Positions 1 to 6,902 of a stretch of 42,017 bases of DNA are shown here, one piece after another. Position numbers and translations under genes: made by a program. Each line of letters opens with the position of its first letter. The stretch's first letter is position 1. The notes beneath the pieces were generated by a model. The model worked only from the letters and a program-made list of their open reading frames with translations, was not told the origin of the DNA and ran no database searches. Origin of the DNA: Rhodoferax sp. (lineage in GTDB: Bacteria > Pseudomonadota > Gammaproteobacteria > Burkholderiales > Burkholderiaceae_C); NCBI GenBank assembly GCA_013791765.1, contig VMTC01000042.1, positions 1-42,017 on the forward strand, written 5' to 3'.

Positions 1-494
1 CCGTCCAGACCCTGCACTTTCTCGAGCATGCTCACCATGGAGCTCATGGCCGTCTTTTGCGCCGTAATCACCGCACCGAGCGTTTGTTCGCTGCGGGCGA
101 ACACCGCCACCAGGCCGTTGTCGCCGCTGTCAATGTTTTGGGTCTCCAGGTTGGCGGTGTGCACGGCTTCATCGAGCTTGTCGACAATGCCGGCAAAGCG
201 CTCGGACAGCGCAGAAATCGCACTTTCCATTTGCGCGCGAGACGACTCAATGTGCCCGCTCCACACCGGTGCCACCTGTGCGCCAAAGTCTTGTTGCGCG
301 GCCAGGTAGCGCTCAATGGACTGAGCCCAGGCGCGTTGCTGGGCGGCATGTCTGAGCCCCAGCGCCAGGCCAGCGAGCGCCAGCAACAGCGCCAGGCCAG
401 CGCCGAGCCAACTCAAACCGCCCGCCAGCAGCACGGCCAAGGCGCCCGCCAGCCCCAAGGCGGCGGGCAGAAGCAGGGGGCGTGGGCGGTTCAT
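1..494 (-). CDS. Methyl-accepting chemotaxis-like protein, N-terminal part (cut by window edge)
   Basis: The minus frame is open from an ATG at 494 to the window edge, giving the first 164 residues. It begins MNRPRPLLLPAALGLAG, and roughly residues 8-47 form two closely spaced hydrophobic stretches that look like a membrane hairpin with no periplasmic sensor domain. The rest is a helical, Ser/Thr/Gln-rich cytoplasmic segment (SRAQMESAISALSERF) of the kind found in chemoreceptor coiled coils. The conserved receptor hairpin tip would lie beyond the window, so the assignment rests on architecture and on the neighbouring gene. The start overlaps the stop of the response regulator by four bases (ATGA), which implies translational coupling and a shared pathway. 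Another membrane-anchored coiled-coil signalling protein is possible. Confidence 0.7.
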   Translation of the reverse strand, partial: MNRPRPLLLPAALGLAGALAVLLAGGLSWLGAGLALLLALAGLALGLRHAAQQRAWAQSIERYLAAQQDFGAQVAPVWSGHIESSRAQMESAISALSERFAGIVDKLDEAVHTANLETQNIDSGDNGLVAVFARSEQTLGAVITAQKTAMSSMVSMLEKVQGLD

Positions 495-886
495 GCTTTT
501 TCTCCGGTGCTTTGGGCGCCGCCAGCGGCGACCAGGCGGGCAATGAGCGGCAGCAAGTCAAGCACAAAGTTGGTTTTTGAGACAAAGCCCAAAACGCCCA
601 GTTCCTGAGCCGCCAGGCGGTACGCCGCGGTGTCGTGCATGGACAAGAAAACAATTTGCGGTGGCTGCGGCCAGCTTTGCATGACCGTGGCCACCTCCAG
701 CCCGTTCATTCCGGGCATCATGATGTCCAGCAACACCAGGTCGGGCTGGCATTGGGTCGCCTGCGCCAGCGCCTCGTGGCCGTCATGCGCCTGGGCCACC
801 ACCTGGGCGTCTGGCAGCATGGCCAGGTACTTTATGACTGCCGCCAGAAAGGTCGGGTTGTCGTCCACCAGCAGTATCTTGATCAT
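491..886 (-). CDS. Single-domain response regulator (CheY-like receiver)
   Basis: A 131-residue protein made almost only of a receiver domain. It starts MIKILLVDDNPTF with the acidic pair at D8/D9. The phosphoacceptor aspartate is in LVLLDIMMPGMNG (about residue 54), the conserved Ser/Thr region is VFLSMHD, and the lysine is in GFVSKTN near residue 104. There is no output domain, so it should act by protein contact or as a phosphate carrier. It overlaps the downstream chemoreceptor-like gene by four bases. A 41-bp element at 923-963, also found in front of the REC-PAS-GGDEF-EAL gene, lies just upstream. The cognate kinase is not certain; the large kinase at 3686-6559 on the same strand is a candidate, separated now by a toxin-antitoxin island. 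Confidence 0.9.
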   Translation of the reverse strand: MIKILLVDDNPTFLAAVIKYLAMLPDAQVVAQAHDGHEALAQATQCQPDLVLLDIMMPGMNGLEVATVMQSWPQPPQIVFLSMHDTAAYRLAAQELGVLGFVSKTNFVLDLLPLIARLVAAGGAQSTGEKA

Positions 887-922
887 GAGCCCGACTCTAG
901 GCGCAAGAGCTCGCCCGTGACA

Positions 923-963
923 TCAGGCTGATACCCTAGTGCGGCGGGGGAAACACCTGAGAG
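923..963 (-). promoter_or_regulatory. 41-bp upstream element, copy 1
   Basis: This stretch matches 9047-9087 at 37 of 41 positions, including the shared core ATACCCTAGTGCGG and the tail AAACACCTGAGAG. Both copies have the same orientation and lie upstream of minus-strand genes that begin with a receiver domain. It is not coding in either place. It may be a promoter or activator site; the function is inferred from placement only. Confidence 0.5.
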
Positions 964-992
964 GCTTGTGCGCGCAGTCCTGATGACAAGCT

Positions 993-1165
993 AACTTAGG
1001 ACCTGTCCCCAAATAACATGCACATTTGGCTCACCACCTTTGGGCGCACTGCGTCGTTGCAAATCGTTTGTGCAGCAGAGCTGCACGGCACGCTTTGCTG
1101 CCGTAGCATTGCATCCCAAATCCGGCGGCCAAATGCACAGCTTATTCATGGACAGGCCCTTAGTT
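993..1165. mobile_element. MITE-like 173-bp imperfect palindrome
   Basis: The two ends are inverted repeats: AACTTAGGACCTGTCC at 993-1008 matches the reverse complement of 1150-1165 at 14 of 16 positions. The similarity continues inward (CATTTGG on each arm, Ala/Gly-type GCA-rich blocks) to a perfect centre GTGCAGC-AGA-GCTGCAC at 1070-1086. The whole element can fold into one long hairpin and contains no credible ORF. This is the form of a miniature inverted-repeat element. No clear target-site duplication is visible. The right end abuts a vapC remnant that has lost its N-terminus, so the insertion may be linked to that loss. Confidence 0.6.
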
Positions 1166-1351
1166 GTTGATGCATGGCCAGGTCATGGCCCACCCGTTTG
1201 TGACGGGTGAGGTGGCCTTGGCATTGGCTACGTTGACGCGCACCTGCTGGCCGGCGTTCGCTTGGCGCCGGGCTCCCTGCTCTGGACCCGTGACAAGCGC
1301 TTGGCTGACGCAAGCGCGCGACAAGGCATCGCCTTCAATACAGTGCATTAG
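1164..1351 (+). pseudogene. vapC: vapC remnant (PIN-domain toxin), N-terminus lost and internally deleted
   Basis: Two VapC-like fragments lie in different frames. From 1167 the frame reads HGQVMAHPFVTGEVALA, matching the middle of VapC family toxins. From 1229 another frame reads YVDAHLLAGVRLAPGSLLW and continues TRDKRLADASARQGIAF to a stop at 1349-1351, matching the C-terminal third including the conserved Asp residues of VDAHLL and TRDKRL. The segment between them is missing and the first part of the gene is replaced by the palindromic element ending at 1165. An intact toxin cannot be made. No vapB antitoxin gene is seen beside it. The ORF that runs through both parts in one frame is not a real protein. 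Confidence 0.8.
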
Positions 1352-1417
1352 GATGCTGGTTGGCTTAGGGTCATGGCGCGCCTGATACCTTTTTTTGACG
1401 TCACCATTGAGGCGTGA

Positions 1418-2047
1418 TTAGCGGGCAAAGTGACTTCGTGGGTCTTGCGCACTGTCTTGCAGTTTGGTTTGTGGCAGGTCGAAAGCGCGGCAAGCTGTTT
1501 GCCAATCCTGTTCATCCTGGGCGGTGATCTCCGACCACTCGATGTCATCGGGCCAAAGGCCGCAATCGCCCCAGCTTTGATCTTGCAGCATGTCTGCCAG
1601 CGCCCAAGCTGGTTTGAGCACCGGCAAACCATCGGCGCGCTCGCCGACGATGCCTGCGCTTGCCGCCTCAAACCACTTGGAGTCGCGTTCCATGACCTCG
1701 TAGGGGTCGATGTTGAAAACCGGTTGTTTGGCGTTGATTGCCACGGCGGGGCGGTGGGGCACCTGGGTTGTCCATCCTGCCTGTCTTAGCGCCTCGACCC
1801 CGACGACTATCGCTGAGGGCATGGCTGCCAATAGGGCTTTCGCCCAGTTTGGATTCGGGTCCATGAGCAGGTTGGCGTACACATCGCTGTGCCCGCCGAG
1901 TCCGCGAACGAGGCCTCGGCGCTTCCACAGGTACAGGTATTGCGACGCGGCCTTCGATGTCCACTGAAAGCGAACGGTCAGGTCCGCTCCACGAAACACG
2001 GGCGGTAGGCTCTGCAATCGCACGATGGCCGAGGTCTGCTGTCTCAT
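1418..2047 (-). CDS. AbiEi-like antitoxin / winged-helix regulator of a type IV-like TA pair
   Basis: A 209-residue protein with an N-terminal region that fits a winged helix (FQWTSKAASQYLYLWKRRG, residues about 27-46), typical of AbiEi-type transcriptional antitoxins, followed by a longer domain with the family-like segment VGVEALRQAGWTTQVP. I do not see catalytic motifs. Its ATG overlaps the stop of the nucleotidyltransferase gene by four bases, so the two are one operon. In the classical abiE operon the antitoxin gene comes first; here it is second. By analogy it would repress the operon promoter and counteract the partner enzyme. The family name depends heavily on the partner gene. Confidence 0.65.
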   Translation of the reverse strand: MRQQTSAIVRLQSLPPVFRGADLTVRFQWTSKAASQYLYLWKRRGLVRGLGGHSDVYANLLMDPNPNWAKALLAAMPSAIVVGVEALRQAGWTTQVPHRPAVAINAKQPVFNIDPYEVMERDSKWFEAASAGIVGERADGLPVLKPAWALADMLQDQSWGDCGLWPDDIEWSEITAQDEQDWQTACRAFDLPQTKLQDSAQDPRSHFAR

Positions 2048-2913
2048 GCGCCGGGGCTTTCGTCATCGTCGCGGTACTCGGCGTCAATTTCTCGCATCAT
2101 GTTGATGCCCTGTTCAAGCGAATGTACTGCGGTGGCGACCATCTCTTTGACGCTGGTCTCGTTCAAAGGCCAGGACGAGGGGAGCCAACGCTTGAGGTCG
2201 TTGGTGATGGCTGTGGTGGATTTTTGAAGTTCCACTCGGCGTGCAAGTGCCTTGTTCAGCCACGCAGCGGGTGTCTCATTGGGGTAGGTTGCCAGCCTTA
2301 CGCGCAGGTCATCAACCGAGCACTCGTGCAGGCTACTGTGCTTGTCGAGCCAATGCAGATCAAACACGTCACGGGGTTTGAGGTAGGGGCGTGCTGCCAG
2401 TGCGAACACTTTGTCTGCATAGATTTCAGGTAGATCGGCTGTTGGGACGAAAGCTTGCATCCCGGCTGCTGGACCACGGGCCAGCTTGACGGGTGCCACG
2501 ACAGCCTTGATAGCCGATAGCGCCACCTCGTCTGTCTGCCACAGCTCGACCTTGACCCGAACGGCTCCAATGACTTCGGGGCCACCAATGGTCACAACGA
2601 AAGCGTGAGGGTTACGACCGTCCTTCGCCTTGCTCACGGACAAACTCGTGCCAGCCGGGAGCCAGTTGGTGCCTTCGAGTCGGGTTTTGATCGCTTCGCT
2701 GATGGAATCGAGCTTGAGCGTAGCGTTGACGAGGAAGTCCAAGTCCTCGCTGAATCGAGGCGAGCCGTGGGCAAGGTGCAGGCTTGTGCCACCTTGAAAC
2801 ACGATGTCGCCCGGCTCCCAGCGGCGAGATGTCATGAGCGCGTCAAGCGTGGCGACGTGTAGCGCTTGCCGCAGATCGAACGCCTGGGCTGCGGTGAGTT
2901 GCCTTTTTGCCAT
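2044..2913 (-). CDS. AbiEii/AbiGii-type nucleotidyltransferase toxin
   Basis: A 289-residue protein. The nucleotidyltransferase signature is clear near residues 40-62: FQGGTSLHLAHGSPRFSEDL followed by DF, that is the GGT..L motif and the S-x-D-x-D metal-binding motif. The second family motif KVFALAARPYLKPRDVFDLH lies about residues 167-186. These are the hallmarks of the AbiEii (type IV toxin) family, which transfers nucleotides to target RNAs such as tRNA. The ATG at 2913 has a GGAG ribosome site nine bases upstream, inside the perfect palindrome 2918-2932. It forms an operon with the AbiEi-like gene downstream and appears intact. Anti-phage activity is possible for this family but cannot be shown here. 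Confidence 0.85.
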   Translation of the reverse strand: MAKRQLTAAQAFDLRQALHVATLDALMTSRRWEPGDIVFQGGTSLHLAHGSPRFSEDLDFLVNATLKLDSISEAIKTRLEGTNWLPAGTSLSVSKAKDGRNPHAFVVTIGGPEVIGAVRVKVELWQTDEVALSAIKAVVAPVKLARGPAAGMQAFVPTADLPEIYADKVFALAARPYLKPRDVFDLHWLDKHSSLHECSVDDLRVRLATYPNETPAAWLNKALARRVELQKSTTAITNDLKRWLPSSWPLNETSVKEMVATAVHSLEQGINMMREIDAEYRDDDESPGA

Positions 2914-2917
2914 ACTG

Positions 2918-2965
2918 GAATTCTCCGAATTCGTATAATTATCTACTGAACTTTAGAGAAGTAAA
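2918..2965 (-). promoter_or_regulatory. Promoter and operator-like palindrome of the AbiE-like operon
   Basis: On the minus strand a -35 candidate TTTACT (complement of 2960-2965) and a -10 candidate GATAAT (complement of 2938-2943) are 16 bp apart. Between the -10 box and the start codon lies the perfect palindrome GAATTC-TCC-GAATTC (2918-2932), whose centre provides the GGAG ribosome site. A repressor bound here would block early transcription. Binding by the AbiEi-like protein is an inference. Confidence 0.6.
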
Positions 2966-3028
2966 GTGACTGGATTGCTTTGCCGCGCATTCTGGTGGCT
3001 TAAAAAAAGCATGGGCAAGCGAAGCCGG

Positions 3029-3118
3029 TCAGGCCGCAGGCGCAATTTTTTGGGGAGGGTGGCGGGCTAGGTCGGCCACCAGTTGCAGGCCAAGCGCCTC
3101 GTTTTGCCGCAACTCAAA
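3029..3118 (-). pseudogene. Histidine kinase 3'-end remnant
   Basis: The minus frame ending at a TGA at 3029-3031 reads FELRQNEALGLQLVADLAR from about 3118. The large kinase at 3686 ends with FESRRSQSLGLQLVADLTR in the matching part of its ATPase domain, and the DNA is nearly identical over the LGLQLVADL codons. After that the frame diverges (HPPQKIAPAA) and stops. It begins exactly where higA ends: the higA stop codon overlaps the first codons. It is a broken end of a second kinase, or a duplicated end of the same one, left behind by the insertion of the higBA segment. Confidence 0.65.
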
Positions 3119-3479
3119 CCACTTCCCGAATCAAACACTCCGCAGAAATGCCCAGCGATGAATTCAACCGACGAACCATGGCAAGGCTCAAAGGCCGCTT
3201 GCGGTTCAGCACTTCATAGACACGATTCAAGCCACCAATCATGGGTTGGAGGTCTTTGGGGCTCATACCCTGCTGACCCATGCGAAATTTGATGGCCTCA
3301 ATCGGGTCCGGTAGCTCTATCGGGTAATGCTTCGCTTCGTAAGCCTCCAGCAGCGTCCCCAGCACTTCAAGGTGATCGCCCTCTGGCGAGCCGCGTTTTG
3401 GGTCAGCATCCACCAAAGCAGAAACGAGCTTGAGAGCGGCTTTGTAGTCGGCTTTGGTGCGGATAGGGCGAATGTCCAT
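3114..3479 (-). CDS. higA: HigA-type antitoxin (COG5499-like, Xre HTH)
   Basis: A 121-residue protein with the order typical of HigA antitoxins of the HigB-first type: an N-terminal segment MDIRPIRTKADYKAALKLV, an acidic helical middle with KHYPIELPDPIEAIKFRM, and a C-terminal HTH with MSPKDLQPMIGGLNRVYEVL then NRKRPLSLAMVRRLN. An AAGGA ribosome site precedes the ATG at 3479. It would bind and neutralise the HigB RNase and repress its own operon. Its partner just upstream (3491-3616) is only a C-terminal fragment, so this is a solitary antitoxin, and its native promoter in front of higB is lost. It may now be transcribed from the upstream kinase gene. Confidence 0.85.
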   Translation of the reverse strand: MDIRPIRTKADYKAALKLVSALVDADPKRGSPEGDHLEVLGTLLEAYEAKHYPIELPDPIEAIKFRMGQQGMSPKDLQPMIGGLNRVYEVLNRKRPLSLAMVRRLNSSLGISAECLIREVV

Positions 3480-3490
3480 TGGTTAATCCT

Positions 3491-3616
3491 TCAGAATTGT
3501 TCGACAGTATTGGCATCAACAGCGTCATATTCCCCATGAGTGCCGATGAACTTCACGTACACGAAACCCATGTTGTAAGCCGCAGCAACTATCAGCCGGT
3601 AATCAAGCATTGGCAT
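3491..3616 (-). pseudogene. higB: higB remnant (RelE-superfamily mRNA interferase), C-terminal part only
   Basis: The minus frame reads DYRLIVAAAYNMGFVYVKFI, then GTHGEYDAVDANTVEQF and a TGA at 3491-3493, 11 bases before higA. This is the last two beta strands and the C-terminal tail of HigB, with the conserved YRLIVA and F-I-G-T-H-x-E-Y-D blocks. The first half of the toxin is missing: upstream the frame runs into the end of the kinase gene. An ATG at 3616 could give about 41 residues, but without the N-terminal helices and early catalytic residues it should not be an active RNase. Confidence 0.8.
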
Positions 3617-3685
3617 TGAGCCCTTTTTGCCAATTTCGCAGTGCTGGTTTACTTTTTTCGAAAGAATCCAGGCGTCCTCTCCTGG

Positions 3686-6559
3686 TCAGATCACCAGCGA
3701 CTCGACTGGCGCAATGCCGAAGGTGACTGCAAATGCCGCACCTGGGCCGGGCTCGATTTGCAGGGTGGCGTCGATCTGGCGCGTCAGGTCAGCCACCAGT
3801 TGCAGGCCCAAGGACTGGCTGCGGCGGGATTCAAAGTCTGCGGGTAAGCCGACACCGGTGTCGCTCACGCGCAAGAGCCATTGATCCCCAAGCCCGAGTG
3901 CGCGCAATTCAATGCGAATGTCGCCACCGCGCCCCTCGGGGAAACCGTGCTTGAGGCAGTTGCTCAGGAGCTCGTTGGCCAGCAGGCCGCAGGGCGTGGC
4001 CTGGTCCAGGCTGACCTGCACGCTGGCCAGCTCCAACTGCAGCCGCACTACGCCGCTGCTTTGCGCCCTAAAGGCCTGGCGGGCCAGGTGGCCCAGGTAA
4101 GCCCCGAGGTCCACCGACGCAAAGGTGCCAGAGCGGTACAGCGACTCGTGCAACAGCGCCATGGCGCGAATGCGGCCCTGCATCTCAGTGAGCACGGACC
4201 GGGTGTCGCCCTCGCGGCTGCGCCCGGCCTCCAGGCGCAACAGGCTGGTGATGACCTGCAGGTTGTTTTTAACGCGGTGGTGCACTTCGTTGAGCAGCGC
4301 AACTTTGTCACGCAAGGAGTCTTGCAGCGCTTGCTCGGTGCGCTTGCGCTCGGTGATGTCTTGCTTGAGCGCCACGTAGTGCAGGGTGTTGTCGGCACAT
4401 AGCACCGGCGCCACCACAGCTTGTTCAATGTACAAGTCGCCATTTTTCTTCTTGTTGTTAAATTCGCCGCGCCACACATCGCCTGCGGTCAGCGTTTGCC
4501 ACAGGCCCTGGTAGACCTCGGGCGCGGTCAGGCCGGAATTGAGCAGGCGCAGGTTCTGGCCATGGAGTTCCTCTTGGGTGTAACCGCTGCTCTGCGTGGT
4601 CCAGGGGTTGGCGTACTCGATGCTGCCAGCCAGGTCGGTGATGACAATCGTCATCGGTGCCTGCTCGACAATGCGCGAGAAGGTGTGCAACTGGTCTTCG
4701 GCGAGCTTGCGCTCGGTGATGTCTTTGATGAGGCCGTGCCACAGCACGGCACCATCGGCCAGCCGTTCAGGCAAGGCGTCTCCCAACAGCCAGCGCACCG
4801 TGCCATCGGCAAATTTAACGCGGTACTCCTGCTGCCAGGGCGTCAGCGTGCGCGCCGACGCTTCGATGGAGGCGCCCACACGGTCAAGATCGTCCGGATG
4901 AAGAATGGCCAGTACGCAGGAGGCGTCACTGCTGACATCTTGCGGGCTGAGCCGGTAGATTTGGCGGATTCCTTCACTGGCAAACGGAAAGCAGGAGCTG
5001 CCATCCGGGCGCAACAGGTATTGGTACACCACGCCCGGCACCCGGTCAGCAATTTTTTGCAAGCGAGACAGCGCCTCGTCGCGGGCCAATTGCAGATGCT
5101 TGCGCTCCGTGATGTCACGCATCAGCACCTGAATAGCCTTGTGGCCACCATAGTTGATGACGATGCGCGTGGCCTCAACGTCGATCACGCGGCCATCGAG
5201 GCGCATGACTTTTTCTTCGAGCGTGGGCAGTTGGGCGCCTTCTTCGTCGCCGTGCCCTTCCTGCTCTAGAAATGCTGCGTGGCAGTCCGGGTGAATCAGC
5301 GCCAGCAGTGGCTTGCCTACCAGTTCTTCTTTGGACTTCGCGCCAAACAGCTCGATGGCAGCCGGGTTGACGTAGAGCATGAGTCCGTCGCGGTGCACCG
5401 CCACGGGCTCGGGCGTCCTTTCAATCAGGGTGCGAAAGCGAGTCTGGCTCTCCTGCAGCGCGGCGTCACGTTGCTGCAGCGAGGTCAGCAGATGGTTGAA
5501 CGCCTTGATGAGGTAGCCCACTTCGTCATCGCGTGCAACCGGCAGGGGCGGCGGGAACGGGGCTCCAACGTCGAGCTTGTGCAGGGTGGTGGCCGCGGCC
5601 AGCAATGGGGCCAGTTGGCGGCGCAGCAGCCACCAGGTGAGCAGGCCCGCAAGCAGTGTCAGCACGGCAGCAGCGGTGAGCATGCGCTGCTGCAATGCAT
5701 GGACCGGGGCAAAGGCTTCTTGAGTTGGCATCGTGATGGCCACGTACCAGCCCGCAGCCGGGATGCGCTTGGCTGAGGCCAGCACCTGCACGCCCAGTGG
5801 GTTGATGAAAATGTCGCTGGCTTCGTGCCCTTGTGCGTAGCGGTCCAGCGCCGGGTTGACGCCGGGCGCGGGCAGCGTGGCCATGATTCGGCTCTTGTTG
5901 GAGCTGGTGACGTTGAGCCGATGCTGCGGCGCCACCACAAAATAGTCGCCGTATTGGCCATTGGGGCCCCTGGTCACCCGGTCCAGAAAGTTGGGCTGAT
6001 TCAAATTCACAACACCGGCCAACATGCCAATCACGGCGCCCGCTGCATCCTTGATCGGCACGGCCATGACGAAGATTGGGTTCTGCGTCAGCTTGCTGCG
6101 CACCGGCTTGCCAAGGATGGCTTTGCCGCCTTTGAGTGCGCCAATGGCGAAATCGCGTTCGCTGAGATTGAGGCCAATGCGACCTGGTACCTGCGGAAAA
6201 TCGGCCAGCACGGTGCCATCAAGCCCGGCGCTGATCACACCATTGTTGAACAGGCGCGCCAGCACCAGGCGCTGCTCCAGCAGGTTTTGCAAGGACTCTG
6301 GATGCTGCAGTATGGCCGGGGTGATTTTTTTGCCGATGAGCTCCAGCGCCTGCAAGCGGTCGGCCAGTTCCTGGTCAATTTCTTCGGCCAGCAAAGACGC
6401 GGTCGAGAGCTGCTGCTCACTGACTATTTTTTGTAAGTCCTCATGCAGTTCGCCGCTGACAAAAAACGTGAGCGACCAGATGCCGATCAAAAAGATGCCC
6501 AAGGTGATCAGCGTGACACGGGTTTTGAGCGAGTTCCACTCCAATTTGAATTTCTTCAT
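3686..6559 (-). CDS. Membrane sensor histidine kinase, dCache-HAMP-like linker-PAS x3-HisKA_2-HATPase
   Basis: 957 residues. TM1 is about residues 13-33, followed by a periplasmic region of about 250 residues of the dCache type, then TM2 at about 293-313 (MLTAAAVLTLLAGLLTWWLL). After a linker come three PAS domains (about 370-485, 500-617, 625-738), each closed by the ITERK motif typical of PAS-PAC junctions. The kinase core is HisKA_2: LLNEVHHRVKNNLQ with the likely phosphohistidine at 761, the N box at LLANELLSN (about 859-867) and DTGVGLP at about 900. It should autophosphorylate on binding a small ligand outside and pass phosphate to a separate regulator. Candidates are the single-domain regulator at 491-886 or the REC proteins upstream. 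The C-terminus looks complete. A repeat copy lies 26 bases upstream of the start. Confidence 0.9.
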   Translation of the reverse strand: MKKFKLEWNSLKTRVTLITLGIFLIGIWSLTFFVSGELHEDLQKIVSEQQLSTASLLAEEIDQELADRLQALELIGKKITPAILQHPESLQNLLEQRLVLARLFNNGVISAGLDGTVLADFPQVPGRIGLNLSERDFAIGALKGGKAILGKPVRSKLTQNPIFVMAVPIKDAAGAVIGMLAGVVNLNQPNFLDRVTRGPNGQYGDYFVVAPQHRLNVTSSNKSRIMATLPAPGVNPALDRYAQGHEASDIFINPLGVQVLASAKRIPAAGWYVAITMPTQEAFAPVHALQQRMLTAAAVLTLLAGLLTWWLLRRQLAPLLAAATTLHKLDVGAPFPPPLPVARDDEVGYLIKAFNHLLTSLQQRDAALQESQTRFRTLIERTPEPVAVHRDGLMLYVNPAAIELFGAKSKEELVGKPLLALIHPDCHAAFLEQEGHGDEEGAQLPTLEEKVMRLDGRVIDVEATRIVINYGGHKAIQVLMRDITERKHLQLARDEALSRLQKIADRVPGVVYQYLLRPDGSSCFPFASEGIRQIYRLSPQDVSSDASCVLAILHPDDLDRVGASIEASARTLTPWQQEYRVKFADGTVRWLLGDALPERLADGAVLWHGLIKDITERKLAEDQLHTFSRIVEQAPMTIVITDLAGSIEYANPWTTQSSGYTQEELHGQNLRLLNSGLTAPEVYQGLWQTLTAGDVWRGEFNNKKKNGDLYIEQAVVAPVLCADNTLHYVALKQDITERKRTEQALQDSLRDKVALLNEVHHRVKNNLQVITSLLRLEAGRSREGDTRSVLTEMQGRIRAMALLHESLYRSGTFASVDLGAYLGHLARQAFRAQSSGVVRLQLELASVQVSLDQATPCGLLANELLSNCLKHGFPEGRGGDIRIELRALGLGDQWLLRVSDTGVGLPADFESRRSQSLGLQLVADLTRQIDATLQIEPGPGAAFAVTFGIAPVESLVI

Positions 6560-6584
6560 CGGCTGTTGGCTGGTTATTTACTGC

Positions 6585-6646
6585 AAAAATAATAGCTGCT
6601 CACGCTTATAGTACGTGGGCTGGAGGCTGATTTGATCTAAATTTTT
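6585..6646 (+). repeat. Dispersed ~55-60-bp repeat, copy A
   Basis: One of at least five related sequences in the window, with the core TAGCTGCTCACGC, then ACGTGGGCT, then GGAGGCTGATTT and a final TAAATT. This copy is intergenic, just upstream of the kinase gene that starts at 6559. The imperfectly complementary AGC/GCT blocks allow a weak hairpin. See the other copies at 6844, 17606, 34101 and 41829. Confidence 0.75.
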
Positions 6647-6687
6647 GCAAGAACTGAGTACCAAGGCATTTTGCAGCCCCAGCGCCG

Positions 6688-6804
6688 CTATTGCAGTTTG
6701 ATGTAAGCGGCCAGGAAGGTGTTGACCAGGGCGAATAAATTTTGGTGCTGCGCATCAATGTCAGCATCGCCAATTTTGTTGCTGTCTTGCCAGTGGAGCG
6801 TCAT
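6688..6804 (-). pseudogene. Bacteriohemerythrin N-terminal fragment
   Basis: A short minus-strand frame from an ATG at 6804 to a TAG at 6688-6690 encodes 38 residues: MTLHWQDSNKIGDADIDAQH followed by QNLFALVNTFLAAYIKLQ. The pattern W-x(6)-G-x(3)-I-D-x-Q-H-x-x-L-F-x-L-x-N is the start of the bacterial hemerythrin fold, including the first metal-binding His. A full protein needs about 130 residues with several more His and Glu ligands, and none follow in any frame. It is best read as a truncated gene. It lies between two signalling genes, where hemerythrins often occur as oxygen sensors. Confidence 0.7.
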
Positions 6805-6843
6805 GGTGGACTTTCAACAAAGAGAGAACGGGTAAATAAATTC

Positions 6844-6902
6844 AAAAAAAGTAGCGCTCTGCGCTTTAACGACGCGGGCTACAGCCTGATTTTGTGTAAA
6901 TC
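6844..6902 (+). repeat. Dispersed ~55-60-bp repeat, copy B (overlaps a gene end)
   Basis: Same family as copy A: GTAGCGCTCTGCGC, then GACGCGGGCT, then ACAGCCTGATTTT and TGTAAATC. It overlaps the 3' end of the REC-PAS-GGDEF-EAL gene: on the minus strand it encodes the last residues DLHKIRL and the stop codon at 6879-6881. Confidence 0.7.

Noticed and set aside
1164-1385. 73-codon plus-strand ORF spanning the vapC fragments
   Set aside because: It reads the first fragment in the right frame and the second in a wrong one. The VapC C-terminal sequence is in another frame, so this is a pseudogene and not a protein.
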